Positions 54,218 through 63,309 are shown, counted from the stretch's first letter. The stretch is 64,000 nucleotides of DNA from Lacrimispora indolis DSM 755 (GCF_000526995.1 NZ_AZUI01000001.1:1054001-1118000), one strand, 5' to 3'. Made by a program: numbers and translations. Notes: generated from the letters alone by a model not told the origin.

Positions 54218-54348
54218 CGGCAGAAATAATATATTTATTCAAGTGAGATTGCACTATAATGATACCTGTAAGGGTGATAGGGCAATCTTTTTTTTAAATT
54301 CATTGCTGTCACCATATGACCACTGTTTTTTACAATGGAGGAGTTGTA

Positions 54349-54588
54349 ATGGTAAAACTGAATGTCTTGAATATGGATAACTTTTTACAGACAGTAAATT
54401 CGTGCAGTGACGCGGTCAATTTGCTGTACCCGGACGGGAGAAAAGAAAATATCAACAAACAGTATGGAATCCAGAACGAGCTGCTGCATAAGTACAGGGA
54501 AAATAAAAATTGCCTTTGTCTGTCACTGGATATTCCGTCTCCAAAGGATTACATGAGCATTATCTCATACTACACTGGAGATTGCTGA
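54349..54588 (+). CDS. Small conserved-looking protein of unknown function
   Basis: 79 residues from the ATG at 54349, which has GGAGGAG six bases before it; an ATG 33 bases further upstream has no ribosome site. Sequence MVKLNVLNMDNFLQTVNSC, then DAVNLLYPDGRKENINKQYGIQNELLHKYRENKNCLCLSLDIPSPKDYMSIISYY. Soluble, mixed alpha/beta; no named domain recognised. Its good ribosome site and protein-like composition support it. Ends before a terminator shared with the convergent AgcS gene. Confidence 0.7.
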   Translation: MVKLNVLNMDNFLQTVNSCSDAVNLLYPDGRKENINKQYGIQNELLHKYRENKNCLCLSLDIPSPKDYMSIISYYTGDC

Positions 54589-54616
54589 CAATTTGCTTGC
54601 AAGTATTTCATCATAA

Positions 54617-54646
54617 GGGGGTCTGACCGTTTTTGGTCAGACCCCC
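54617..54646. terminator. Hairpin between convergent genes
   Basis: Stem GGGGGTCTGACC / GGTCAGACCCCC with loop GTTTTT, perfect 12 bp. Lies between the small gene and the AgcS symporter gene. Confidence 0.7.
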
Positions 54647-54668
54647 TCCCCATTTACAGGCAGATGTT

Positions 54669-56039
54669 TTACAGTGCCTGTCTTTCTGTATTTCCAGGAA
54701 CCGTTACCTCCTTCATCAGGAAGAACAGGGCAATGATATTGGGAAGGGCCATCAGCCCATTCCAGATATCGGAAAATTCCCATACAGTCTCCAGCTTTGC
54801 CAGGCACCCAAGGAATACGGCCCCCAGATAAAGCAGGGTATAAACCTTTCCTCTTAAAATGCGCTGTAAGACATAGAAGGATCCGCGTTTTTTTAGGCTT
54901 TCCGCTAAATATACGGCAGCCTGGCGCCCCAGATAGTACCATGCAATGATGGTTGCAAAGGCAAAAATCAGCATGGCGCCTGATACCACATATTCTCCCA
55001 AGGTGCCTAAGCGTTTTGAAAAGCAAAATGCTGTCAAAGCCGCCCCGTCATAGCCGGAACCCGCGGCATCCCCTTCCGTCATGCACAGGATCACAAAGGC
55101 TGTCATGGTACAGATCAAAATGGTGTCAAAAAACACTTCAAACATGGCCCACATTCCCTGCTGTTCCGGAGTCGTATCCTCTGCCGCGCCGTGAAGGACT
55201 GCCATACTTCCAAGCCCTGCCTCATTGGAAAATACTCCCCTTGATACGCCGTATTGCAGGCTTTTGCTGATTTGATAGCCTGCTGCCCCGGAAAAGACGG
55301 ATACCGGGCGGAAGGCATCCTGGAGAATACATTGAAATATGTATGGAATCTGATCGTAGCAGGACATGATCACAACCATGGAAAACAGCATATAGGCTCC
55401 GGCTGAAATGGGAATCAGTCTTTCGGAAACAAAAGCAATCCTTGAAATCCCCCCCAGAATCACCAATAACACGATTCCCGTAAGCAAAATCCCGATGGGA
55501 ACCGGCGGAAGGCCAAAGGAGTATTCAAGAGTTTCCGCAATGGAATTGGACTGTACCATGCTCCCCATTCCAAGAGAAACCATGATACAGAGAAAGCTGT
55601 ATATCATGCCAAGCACAGGAAGCTTAAGCCCCCGTTCCAAATAAACCATTGGCCCGCATATCCAGGCGCCGTTTCGGTCCTTGTAACGGTAACGGATCCC
55701 CAGCATGGTCTCCGCATAACCTGTCATCATGCCGATTGCGGCAGAAACCCACATCCAGAATATGGCTCCAGGCCCGCCGGCCGTCAGTGCGGTAGCCACA
55801 CCTGCAATATTCCCGGTCCCAATAGTAGCTGCCAGAGCCGTACAGGCTGTCTGGAATTTCGTCACTTCCCCCTTATCTTCCGCCTCATCCTCCTGTATAC
55901 TTCCAATGGTCTTTTTCCACCAAAAAGGGAATTTTCTGATCTGAAAAAATCTGGTTTTTACCGTAAAAAAGATCCCGGTCCCCAAAAACAAAACCAAAAG
56001 CCACGGCCCCCATACCAGTTCATGTACACGATGTATCAT
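54669..56039 (-). CDS. Alanine/glycine:cation symporter (AgcS family)
   Basis: 456 residues, about eleven predicted helices. Diagnostic blocks: FQTACTALAATIGTGNIAGVATALTAGGPGAIFWMWVSAAIGM (the AgcS signature), ETMLGIRYRYKDRNGAWICGPMVYLERGL and GVSRGVFSNEAGLGSMAVLHGAAE. Takes up alanine or glycine with sodium or protons. GGAG before the ATG. Single gene on the minus strand. Confidence 0.95.
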   Translation of the reverse strand: MIHRVHELVWGPWLLVLFLGTGIFFTVKTRFFQIRKFPFWWKKTIGSIQEDEAEDKGEVTKFQTACTALAATIGTGNIAGVATALTAGGPGAIFWMWVSAAIGMMTGYAETMLGIRYRYKDRNGAWICGPMVYLERGLKLPVLGMIYSFLCIMVSLGMGSMVQSNSIAETLEYSFGLPPVPIGILLTGIVLLVILGGISRIAFVSERLIPISAGAYMLFSMVVIMSCYDQIPYIFQCILQDAFRPVSVFSGAAGYQISKSLQYGVSRGVFSNEAGLGSMAVLHGAAEDTTPEQQGMWAMFEVFFDTILICTMTAFVILCMTEGDAAGSGYDGAALTAFCFSKRLGTLGEYVVSGAMLIFAFATIIAWYYLGRQAAVYLAESLKKRGSFYVLQRILRGKVYTLLYLGAVFLGCLAKLETVWEFSDIWNGLMALPNIIALFFLMKEVTVPGNTERQAL

Positions 56040-56134
56040 AAGATCAGCTCCTGAACGCTCTCCTTAACACATATTCGTCCCAACCGCCCAGTATGAAAAT
56101 TTCCAATCATTTTTATACAAAATAAAATTGACTG

Positions 56135-56143
56135 TGGTATAAT
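56135..56143 (+). promoter_or_regulatory. Extended -10 promoter before the structured leader
   Basis: TGGTATAAT (56135-56143): an extended -10 (TGN plus TATAAT) with no clear -35. Predicts a start near 56150 and a leader of about 245 bases before the phospholipase-like gene. Confidence 0.6.
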
Positions 56144-56167
56144 CTTCATATAAGCAATGAGCAGTGC

Positions 56168-56232
56168 GAATTAGAACACAAAAAAATTTTCGTCGTGCCC
56201 GCACGTAAGAAAATTTTTTTGCGTTCTAATTC
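56168..56232. repeat. Long hairpin (24-bp stem)
   Basis: Arms 56168-56191 and 56209-56232 pair over 24 bases with one mismatch (GAATTAGAAC...TTTTC / GAAAA...GTTCTAATTC). The loop holds a further CGTGC / GCACG stem. Lies in the predicted leader of the next gene. Confidence 0.88.
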
Positions 56233-56266
56233 ATAGGGCGAATGCCCGTGAGCGAACGAATCCGCA

Positions 56267-56366
56267 GGATTCGCGAGTTGCACTGCGGATTCACGAGCTG
56301 CACTGCGGATTCGCGAGCTGCACTGCGGACTCGCGTGCTACAATAAGTATCCACGAGCTGCACTGC
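56267..56366. repeat. Five 20-bp tandem repeats
   Basis: Units start at 56267, 56287, 56307, 56327 and 56347. Consensus GGATTCGCGAGCTGCACTGC; units 1-3 differ at one or two bases, unit 4 is degenerate in its second half and unit 5 in its first. Directly before the array, GAATCC-GCA-GGATTC forms a hairpin. Located between the long hairpin and the start at 56395. Confidence 0.9.
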
Positions 56367-56394
56367 ACCCCCCAAAAAATACGAGGTGAACAAT

Positions 56395-57375
56395 ATGCCC
56401 GGTTTTACCACTCACTATCTGCTGGGAGTCAAAGTTTTTAATGACATGCCCAACACCCCTTTAAAGCGTATAATCTCCAAATACCGCTGGCTATATCAGC
56501 TAGGCCTTCAGGGACCGGATATGTTTTTTTACAATATACCCATTCTTCGTCACAGGGATTACCGCAACGTAGGCTCCTATATGCATGAAAACCATGTACA
56601 CGATTTTTTTGTTTCCTGCCTAAACCATTTATCCCAAATCGAGTCCAAGCAGCAAAGAGAGCAGGCCATTTCCTATATGAGCGGCTACTTCTGCCATTAC
56701 ATCGGCGACTCCATCTGCCACCCTTACGTGTACGGCAGGATCGAATATGACGTAAAAAACTCCGGCAACTATCATCACGGGCTACATGCCATGCTGGAAA
56801 ATGATATTGATGCACTGCTATTAATGAAATACAAAAGGAAAAAGCCATCTCAATTTAACCAGGCCGCCACCATCTGCTTAAACGGCCAGGAGATGCAGTT
56901 CATCTCCAGCTTTTTGTCAGTATGCATCAACGAAGCCTACTACCCGTTAAACTACCGAAATAACTTCCGGGTAACCTCCAAGATGGTATCCCGGTCCATT
57001 CTGGCGATGCGTTTAGGCTGCCGGACCCTTGCAGATCCCTCCAGCCGCAAGAAAAACAGCATTGAATTCATGGAATCTCTTTTTCTGCGCACGCCCCTTG
57101 CTTCCCGGAAGCTGGTTACAGACATTCCGCCGGATCCTGTTGTCACCATGAATTTAAACCATGAAACCTGGTGTAATCCCTGGAACCGCCGCCTTGCCTC
57201 CCAGGCCTCCTTTCCGGAACTCTTCCACCAGTCCATGGCCAAATGCAGTGACGTGTTCTATCTTCTGAACGAAGAACTGACCTCAACGGTCCCCCTAAAA
57301 AGCCTGGACCACAATAAGCTTTTAAAAGAGCTTGGCAATTATTCCTACCACAGCGGTCTGTCAGTTGACCCATAA
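56395..57375 (+). CDS. Zinc-dependent phospholipase C family protein
   Basis: 326 residues from ATG 56395 (GAGGTGA 8 bases upstream; a GTG three codons earlier overlaps it). N-terminal half matches the Zn_dep_PLPC pattern: GFTTHYLLGVKVF, LQGPDMFFYN, HENHVHDFF and MSGYFCHYIGDSICHPYVYGRI, rich in His and Asp that would bind zinc. No signal peptide, unlike secreted clostridial PLC, so this is the cytosolic or membrane-associated branch found in many Lachnospiraceae. Substrate unknown. Preceded by a long structured leader. Confidence 0.85.
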   Translation: MPGFTTHYLLGVKVFNDMPNTPLKRIISKYRWLYQLGLQGPDMFFYNIPILRHRDYRNVGSYMHENHVHDFFVSCLNHLSQIESKQQREQAISYMSGYFCHYIGDSICHPYVYGRIEYDVKNSGNYHHGLHAMLENDIDALLLMKYKRKKPSQFNQAATICLNGQEMQFISSFLSVCINEAYYPLNYRNNFRVTSKMVSRSILAMRLGCRTLADPSSRKKNSIEFMESLFLRTPLASRKLVTDIPPDPVVTMNLNHETWCNPWNRRLASQASFPELFHQSMAKCSDVFYLLNEELTSTVPLKSLDHNKLLKELGNYSYHSGLSVDP

Positions 57376-57405
57376 CCGTATACATGAGAACAAGCATAAA
57401 TAAAA

Positions 57406-57458
57406 AACATGGCTGAGGCCCGGTTTTCATACCACGTCCTCATCCATGTTTCTTTTTT
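57406..57458. terminator. Bidirectional terminator between PLC-like and lipoprotein genes
   Basis: Stem AAACATGG-CTG-AGG / CCT-CAT-CCATGTTT with T-runs on both sides (TTTTTTATTT on the minus strand, CTTTTTT on the plus strand). Confidence 0.75.
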
Positions 57459-57472
57459 CCGCTCTCTGCAAA

Positions 57473-58063
57473 CTATTGGTCTGACTCCGGCTCTTCGGTT
57501 TCTTCAGTCTCTTCATCTGCCTCTTGATCCTCAGTGGCAGGCTCCATGATAACTGCACCTTCCTTTGGAACAATTTTTTCATCAGATCCCTTAGGGATGT
57601 CCATATCCACCAGCCAGTACTTTTCTTCCTTCATCGTGTAGTCCGGCATTACGATAAGACGCAGATCATAATCCTTGAAAAATCCGCCGTAAGAGGTATC
57701 GCTTGATTTTTCAAAGGAAAAATCCTGCATAGCCGCTTCATCATTTAAGAACCGAACCGCCGCATCGGCAAAAGTGACTGCCTCTTCGGGAGTGGTTCCT
57801 TCTTTTACAATCAAAGTCAAATCAATGCTTTTCTTCTCCTGGTCCACGCTGTAATTGACACTTAGCGCCATAGGATAATTTTCGTTGTCCACAAATTCCT
57901 CGTCCATATCATTTCCAATCTGAGTCCAATCCAGAACAATCCCTTGCTGAGTTTCAAAAACAGGCTCCGCCGGACCTCCAGAAGCAAGAATATTGCTTTT
58001 CGTACAGCCGGTCAGCAACATCACCGACATTGCGCATATCATTAGAGCTTTGTTCTTCATCAT
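57473..58063 (-). CDS. Lipoprotein of unknown function
   Basis: 196 residues from ATG 58063 (GGAGGAG upstream; a second ATG follows directly). Lipobox LLTGC with Cys at about 20. The domain of about 150 residues begins WTQIGNDMDEEFVDNENYPMALSVNYSVDQEKKSIDLTLIVKEGT and is followed by a highly acidic C-terminal tail (EDQEADEETEETEEPE). No named family recognised. Predicted to be tethered on the outer face of the membrane. Single gene. Confidence 0.75.
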   Translation of the reverse strand: MMKNKALMICAMSVMLLTGCTKSNILASGGPAEPVFETQQGIVLDWTQIGNDMDEEFVDNENYPMALSVNYSVDQEKKSIDLTLIVKEGTTPEEAVTFADAAVRFLNDEAAMQDFSFEKSSDTSYGGFFKDYDLRLIVMPDYTMKEEKYWLVDMDIPKGSDEKIVPKEGAVIMEPATEDQEADEETEETEEPESDQ

Positions 58064-58159
58064 AATCTCCTCCTTATTGAACATCTAACATTATATCTGA
58101 TGTGCTCTCTTTTTTGTAGTGGTTTATGCAAAATGTCAGAAAATCTTCACATTTAATTC

Positions 58160-58188
58160 TTGCATTTTCTGGGTATCCATGGTATTAT
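58160..58188 (+). promoter_or_regulatory. Promoter of the BCCT transporter gene
   Basis: -35 TTGCAT (58160-58165), 17-base spacer, -10 TATTAT (58183-58188). Confidence 0.7.
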
Positions 58189-58241
58189 GTTCAATATTGG
58201 TATCAAACTTATCTTTTTGAACACTTTAGGAGGTTACATAC

Positions 58242-59765
58242 ATGGACCACAATGAGAAAAAAGCTTTGTTAAAAAAGCTGGACTGGATAACAACCCTGAT
58301 TCCTTTTATAATCATCATCCTTTTATGCCTTGTTTTTACTATAAGTCCCGGTGGGTCTGCAAATACTCTGGCTGCTATCCGTGCATTCTTGGGGGATGAA
58401 CTGGGAAGCTACTATCTTATTATCGGGCTTTTTACCTTTCTGTGCTCCCTGTATATTGCGTTTTCCAAATATGGTTCCATCAAGCTGGGAAACTTAGAAA
58501 AGCCCCAGTATTCAAACTTCAAATGGGGTACCATGATGTTTACCGCCGGTCTGGCTGCTGACATCCTGTTCTATTCCCTTTGCGAATGGATTCTCTATGC
58601 AGGGGAGCCCCATATTACAGATCTGGGCACCATGCAGGATTGGGCCTCCACCTACCCGCTGTTTCACTGGGGCCCTATTCCCTGGAGCTTCTATATGATA
58701 CTGGCAGCGGCGTTCGGCTTCATGCTTCATGTAAAAAAACGGACAAAACAAAAATACTCGGAAGCCTGCCGCCCGCTTTTAGGACGCCATGTAGACGGAT
58801 TTTGGGGAAAGCTCATTGACTTAGTCGCAGTATTTGCCTTATTGGCCGGTACTGCAACCACCTTTTCTCTGGCAACTCCCCTCCTTTCCATGGCTGTCAG
58901 CAGGGTAACCGGACTTCCGGAATCCAGGCTGCTGACCATTGCAATCCTGGTCATCATCTGTATCGTTTACACGGTCACGGTTTACTATGGGATGAAAGGG
59001 GTTGCAAAACTGGCGGCTTCCTGTACCTACTTATTCTTTGGCTTACTCCTCTATGTGCTGATCGGCGGCGGAGAAGCCAGATATACCATTGAAACGGGAA
59101 TTACGGCAATTGGAAACCTGACCCAGAACTTTATTGGCCTGTCCACCTGGACCGATGCCCTGCGAACCTCTTCCTTCCCCCAGAACTGGACCATCTTTTA
59201 CTGGGCTTACTGGATGGTATGGTGTGTGGCGACCCCCTTCTTTATCGGAACCATCAGCAAAGGACGTACCATTAAACAGACCATACTCGGAGGATATATC
59301 TTTGGACTTTCCGGAACCTTTACCTCCTTTATTATATTAGGAAATTACAGCCTTGCTCTCCAAACCAAGGGAGTGCTGGATGTGCTGGGCATTTACACAT
59401 CAACCGGAAACCTATACCAGACCATTATGGCCATTTTTGAGACTCTGCCCTTTGCAAAGCTGGGGCTGATCCTTTTGGCACTCACCATGATCGCATTTTA
59501 CGCAACCTCCTTTGATGCCCTGGCAATCGTCGCTTCCTCCTATTCCTACAAGGAGCTTCCTGAGGATGAGGAGCCGGATAAGCATGTAAAGCTGTTCTGG
59601 TCCGTGCTTTTAATGCTGTTTCCCATTGCTCTCATATTTTCTGAGAATTCCATGGCCAATTTGCAAACCGTTTCCATTATTGCAGCGTTTCCCATAGGAA
59701 TTATCATTCTTCTAATTATTTTCAGTTTCTTTAAGGATGCAAAGGAATATTTGAACAATAAATAG
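58242..59765 (+). CDS. BCCT-family (betaine/carnitine/choline) transporter
   Basis: 507 residues, twelve predicted helices. The aromatic box region reads WTIFYWAYWMVWCVATPFFIGTISKGRTI (family motif WTxFYWAWWxxWxPFVGxFIARISRGRTI), with Cys-Val-Ala-Thr replacing the usual Ser-Pro-Phe-Val stretch. It also has YYGMKGVAKLA and GTATTFSLATPLL. Imports a trimethylamine-type compound (betaine, carnitine or choline). GGAGG before the ATG. No partner choline or carnitine enzymes are adjacent. Confidence 0.92.
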   Translation: MDHNEKKALLKKLDWITTLIPFIIIILLCLVFTISPGGSANTLAAIRAFLGDELGSYYLIIGLFTFLCSLYIAFSKYGSIKLGNLEKPQYSNFKWGTMMFTAGLAADILFYSLCEWILYAGEPHITDLGTMQDWASTYPLFHWGPIPWSFYMILAAAFGFMLHVKKRTKQKYSEACRPLLGRHVDGFWGKLIDLVAVFALLAGTATTFSLATPLLSMAVSRVTGLPESRLLTIAILVIICIVYTVTVYYGMKGVAKLAASCTYLFFGLLLYVLIGGGEARYTIETGITAIGNLTQNFIGLSTWTDALRTSSFPQNWTIFYWAYWMVWCVATPFFIGTISKGRTIKQTILGGYIFGLSGTFTSFIILGNYSLALQTKGVLDVLGIYTSTGNLYQTIMAIFETLPFAKLGLILLALTMIAFYATSFDALAIVASSYSYKELPEDEEPDKHVKLFWSVLLMLFPIALIFSENSMANLQTVSIIAAFPIGIIILLIIFSFFKDAKEYLNNK

Positions 59766-59845
59766 TAAGGCAAACAGCATAGTATCTTTAGAAATAAAAA
59801 GATGCAAACATAATACAAAAAACAACTGCAAGCAACGATAAAAAC

Positions 59846-59900
59846 AAAGATGCGCATTGAAATGGCTTTTTTATTAGCCTGCTCCATGCGCATCTTTTAT
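59846..59900. terminator. Bidirectional terminator between BCCT and LicD genes
   Basis: Stem AAAGATGCGCAT / ATGCGCATCTTT with an inner GGC / GCC stem; T-run TTTTATTT on the plus strand and TTGTTTTT on the minus strand. Confidence 0.8.
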
Positions 59901-59924
59901 TTAAACTCTCTTTGCAGCTCTATT

Positions 59925-60764
59925 TTAATGATATATCTTAATTTCCATGCTGGAATGGGAAGGCACCCGCTTTTCCTCTGGCGGGAGCTTCTTATAATCC
60001 CCGTAGATCCAGGTTAGAACCTCATTCCAGCCCTTTGGAGCCATCAGCATAGTATCTTCAAATTCCAGATCAACGGTTTCTTCACACCATTCCTTTTTCA
60101 GTGTCACATAAAGATAATCCGGCTGATAATTGCTGTAATACCGAAGACCGCTCTTTCCCGTCTGGTCTTTGACCGCTGCCTTGTGCTGCAGCTTTCTTAA
60201 AACTTTCATTGGTATCATTTTTCCAACAAAGGACAGTACGCCGATAACGATTTTATTGACCAGGCTGTACTTCTTAAAATCCAGACGGTAACGGTGACCC
60301 ATAGCCATACCGTAGATCACGGTATGAAGAAGACGGGTAAACGCTGAGGCTGCTTTGCCTTCAGGAAGTTCATCAATGGTGAATAAATCCACATACAGAT
60401 GGTTTAATTTACCTTCATAAAACCTCATCTCTTCCGAATCTTCATGAGTCCGGCTGTTTTTATAGATGATCCTGGCCGTAAAGTCATAAAAACCAGTTCC
60501 GCCTCTCAAATCCTTTGGTTCAAGAAGCTCCAGCCCTTCCGGAAGCTCCCGGCGAACCACCTTTAAAAAGGCATCGTAATTGGAACGGGTAAACGCCACA
60601 TCCGCATCATCGTCCCAGGGAATAAAGCCTTTGTGCCTTACTGCGCCTAAAAGTGTTCCTGCATCCAGAAGATATTTAATCTTGTATTTCCGGCAGATAC
60701 GGTCAATCTCCTTTAAAATAGCCAGATTCGCCTGATGTACCTCCGTTAAATCGTATTCCCTCAT
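59925..60764 (-). CDS. LicD-family phosphotransferase
   Basis: 279 residues from ATG 60764 (AAGAGGAA upstream, part of the leader repeat). LicD nucleotidyltransferase-fold motif: YLLDAGTLLGAVRHKGFIPWDDDADVAFTRSNYDAFL (about 28-65) with the DDDAD catalytic acids. LicD proteins transfer phosphocholine or similar groups onto surface glycans. It lies at the end of rfbF-rfbG-rfbH, so it probably decorates the same glycan. The cell-wall-binding repeat protein at 10.4-12.1 kb is the kind that could bind such decoration (inference only). Confidence 0.9.
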   Translation of the reverse strand: MREYDLTEVHQANLAILKEIDRICRKYKIKYLLDAGTLLGAVRHKGFIPWDDDADVAFTRSNYDAFLKVVRRELPEGLELLEPKDLRGGTGFYDFTARIIYKNSRTHEDSEEMRFYEGKLNHLYVDLFTIDELPEGKAASAFTRLLHTVIYGMAMGHRYRLDFKKYSLVNKIVIGVLSFVGKMIPMKVLRKLQHKAAVKDQTGKSGLRYYSNYQPDYLYVTLKKEWCEETVDLEFEDTMLMAPKGWNEVLTWIYGDYKKLPPEEKRVPSHSSMEIKIYH

Positions 60765-60769
60765 GTTTC

Positions 60770-60818
60770 CTCTTTCCTGCCCACGCTTCCTGGGCATAAA
60801 GGTATACCCTATACTTCC
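60770..60818 (-). repeat. Leader repeat copy between rfbH and licD-type gene
   Basis: Sense strand: GAGCCTGTAGGAAG, then GGGTATACCTTTATGCCC, loop AGGAAGCGT, GGGCAGGAAAGAGGAA just before the LicD ATG. The second hairpin TGCCC / GGGCA is perfect, and the rfbH stop codon lies in the first part. Confidence 0.8.
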
Positions 60819-62158
60819 TACAGGCTCAGCGCCTCCTTAATGGTCATTGCCATAAAATCGATCATTTCATCAGTCATTCCCGGATATACACCTACCCAGA
60901 AGGTATCCTCCATGATCCGGTCTGTATTAGTCAGTTCTCCAACGATCCTATATCCTTCCCCGGACCCTCTCATCTGGTCAAAGCAGGGATGTTTTGTTAA
61001 ATTCCCGGCAAACAGCATCCTTGTCTGGATTCCTCTGGATTCCACATACTGCACCACCTGGTTCCTGTTTACCCCCTCCTTACAGGTTATCAAAAAGCCG
61101 AACCAGCTTGGCTTGGAGCCAGGACATGCCTCAGGAAGGATGAGCTTATTGGCAGCATCTTCAAGTCCTTTATAAAGGCGGTCAAAATTATGGCGTCTCC
61201 GCTCCACAAAGGATGGAAACTTCTCAAGCTGGGCGCAGCCTACAGCAGCCTGCATGTCAGTTGCCTTTAAATTATAGCCGAAATGGGAATAAACGTATTT
61301 ATGGTCATAGCCCACGGGAAGCTCCCCGTACTGGCGGTCAAACCGGTGACCGCACAAGTTGTCACGTCCGGAAGGGCAGACACAGTCCCTGCCCCAGTCC
61401 CGGAGGGAACGGATAATTTTATTCAGCAAAGGATTGTTGGTATAAACCGCACCGCCCTCTCCCATTGTCATGTGGTGAGGCGGATAAAAGCTGGAAGTCC
61501 CTATATCACCGATGGTGCCGGAGAAACGCTCCTCTCCGTTTATGGTATAGGTTGTTCCCAGGGCATCGCAGTTGTCCTCAATAAGCCATAACTGATGCCT
61601 GTCGCAAAACGCCTTAACAGCAGAAAGATCAAAGGGATTACCCAGGGTATGGGCGATCATAACTGCTTTTGTCTTTTCAGAACGTGCCGCCTCAAGCATT
61701 TCCACATTCATGTTATACTGTGGAATGGTAACATCCACAAATACGGGAACTGCCCCATACTGGATCATAGGGGTCACCGTGGTGGGGAACCCGGCCGCTA
61801 CGGTGATCACTTCATCACCGCGCCTGATCTGGCGTTCCTTTAAAAGCGGTGAAGTAAGGGTCATAAATGCCACCAGATTTGCCGATGAACCGGAATTTAC
61901 AAGAGAACAGAACTTAACGTGCAAATACTGCGCCAGTTTTTTCTCAAATTCATCGGTATACCGCCCGGATGTGAGCCAGAACTCCAGAGAGCTGTCCACC
62001 AGGTTCACCATTTCCTGATGATCGTACACACGGGAAGCGTAAGAAATACGGTCCCCTTCCTTAAACGGGTCTTTCTTGTTGTGGTAAGTACCGCAATATT
62101 CCTTTACCAGAGAAAGGATTTCCTCCCGTGCCTCTTTTTCTGTCTTGTTCTCAAACAT
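60818..62158 (-). CDS. rfbH: CDP-4-keto-6-deoxy-D-glucose-3-dehydratase (E1)
   Basis: 446 residues. Looks like an aminotransferase but the PLP lysine is replaced by His: SSFYPPHHMTMGEGG (His228/229), so it uses PMP for C3 dehydration. Iron-sulfur ligands C-x-C-x7-C at Cys259, Cys261 and Cys269 plus Cys197 are in place. Leads to 3,6-dideoxyhexoses (paratose, abequose, tyvelose or ascarylose) with a separate reductase (E3), which is not in the window. Follows rfbG with a leader repeat between. Confidence 0.95.
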   Translation of the reverse strand: MFENKTEKEAREEILSLVKEYCGTYHNKKDPFKEGDRISYASRVYDHQEMVNLVDSSLEFWLTSGRYTDEFEKKLAQYLHVKFCSLVNSGSSANLVAFMTLTSPLLKERQIRRGDEVITVAAGFPTTVTPMIQYGAVPVFVDVTIPQYNMNVEMLEAARSEKTKAVMIAHTLGNPFDLSAVKAFCDRHQLWLIEDNCDALGTTYTINGEERFSGTIGDIGTSSFYPPHHMTMGEGGAVYTNNPLLNKIIRSLRDWGRDCVCPSGRDNLCGHRFDRQYGELPVGYDHKYVYSHFGYNLKATDMQAAVGCAQLEKFPSFVERRRHNFDRLYKGLEDAANKLILPEACPGSKPSWFGFLITCKEGVNRNQVVQYVESRGIQTRMLFAGNLTKHPCFDQMRGSGEGYRIVGELTNTDRIMEDTFWVGVYPGMTDEMIDFMAMTIKEALSL

Positions 62159-62167
62159 TCTTTATTT

Positions 62168-62221
62168 TCCTCATTCCTGCTCGTATTTTTGCATAAAGGG
62201 ATACCCGAAGGGTGCTTCCTC
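62168..62221 (-). repeat. Leader repeat copy between rfbG and rfbH
   Basis: Sense strand: hairpin ACCC-TTC-GGGT, core ATCCCTTTATGC, loop, GCAGGAATGAGGAA before the rfbH ATG. Stem 1 gained a pair (ACCC/GGGT), and stem 2 shifted to TGC / GCA, both still paired. Confidence 0.75.
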
Positions 62222-62232
62222 TCAAACTCATT

Positions 62233-63309
62233 TTAATTGAAAAACTCTTTTATCTGAAGGTCCATAAATGCCGGCATGTCCGCCCCATCCAAATAGGCTT
62301 TGGTCCATTCCACGGTCTTTTCCACCGCTTCCTTCACCCCATACCGGGGATACCAGCCAAAGACCTTTTTGATCTTGGAGCAGTCCAGCTTTAAAAAGCC
62401 GGCCTCATGAGGGCCTCCTTCAAACTTGTCGATCCATTTGATACCCTGGCCCCATGCCTCACAGAACAAATCCGCCAGCTCCCCGGTTGTCACGCAGTCC
62501 CTGTCATCAGGACCTACGTTATAATATCCCTGGAACTTTGAATCTTCATACTGCTTCATTGCTATGGTCATATAAATGGCCAAAGGTTCCAGCACATGCT
62601 GATACGGCCTTGTTGAATGAGGATTTCTTACAATGATATCCTGTCCTGCTGCTGCCGCTCTGATACAGTCGGGAATGATCCTGTCATTGGCAAAATCTCC
62701 TCCTCCGATCACATTTCCTGCACGGGATGTGGAAACAGCCGCACGTCCGTCGGAAAAAAAGGACTTGGCATAGCTGTGGGTTACCAGCTCGGAGCAGGAT
62801 TTGCTGTTAGAATAAGGATCATAACCATCTAAGGGGTCTGTTTCCCGGTATCCATACTCCCATTCTTTATTTTCATACACTTTATCCGTTGTAACATTTA
62901 AAAAGGATCTGACAGAAGGGGTCAGGCGCAGGCATTCCAGTATGTTGACCGTTCCCATAACATTCGTCTCATAGGTATAAACAGGATCCTTATAGGAGTC
63001 CCTGACAATGGGCTGGGCAGCCAGATGGAACACGATTTCCGGCTCCTCCTGGAAAAACACCTTTTTTAAATGCTCCAGGTCCCGCACATCTCCGATTATA
63101 GAATTCATAACGCGGGAAAGTCCTGCCACTTCAAATAAGTTTGGGTCCGTGGGGGGCGTCAGAGAATATCCCGTTACCGATGCCCCGGCCTTAACAAGGA
63201 GCTGGGTGAGCCAGGTTCCTTTAAAGCCGGTATGCCCTGTGACCAGGACTTTTTTCCCTTTATAAAAATCACAAAATTCACTCCACTTGATACTCGTCCA
63301 ATTTGTCAT
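62233..63309 (-). CDS. rfbG: CDP-glucose 4,6-dehydratase
   Basis: 358 residues, extended short-chain dehydrogenase. NAD site VTGHTGFKGTWL (about 22-33), HLAAQPIVRDSY, catalytic TTDKVY and YDPYSNSKSCSE (YxxxK). Converts CDP-glucose to CDP-4-keto-6-deoxyglucose, the substrate of RfbH. Its ATG is one base after the rfbF stop codon (TGATATG), so the two are translationally coupled. Confidence 0.95.
   Translation of the reverse strand: MTNWTSIKWSEFCDFYKGKKVLVTGHTGFKGTWLTQLLVKAGASVTGYSLTPPTDPNLFEVAGLSRVMNSIIGDVRDLEHLKKVFFQEEPEIVFHLAAQPIVRDSYKDPVYTYETNVMGTVNILECLRLTPSVRSFLNVTTDKVYENKEWEYGYRETDPLDGYDPYSNSKSCSELVTHSYAKSFFSDGRAAVSTSRAGNVIGGGDFANDRIIPDCIRAAAAGQDIIVRNPHSTRPYQHVLEPLAIYMTIAMKQYEDSKFQGYYNVGPDDRDCVTTGELADLFCEAWGQGIKWIDKFEGGPHEAGFLKLDCSKIKKVFGWYPRYGVKEAVEKTVEWTKAYLDGADMPAFMDLQIKEFFN

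Noticed and set aside
56226-56411. Minus-strand open frame over the 20-bp repeats
   Set aside because: A by-product of tandem repeats without stops; no start context, and its product is a repeated low-complexity peptide.
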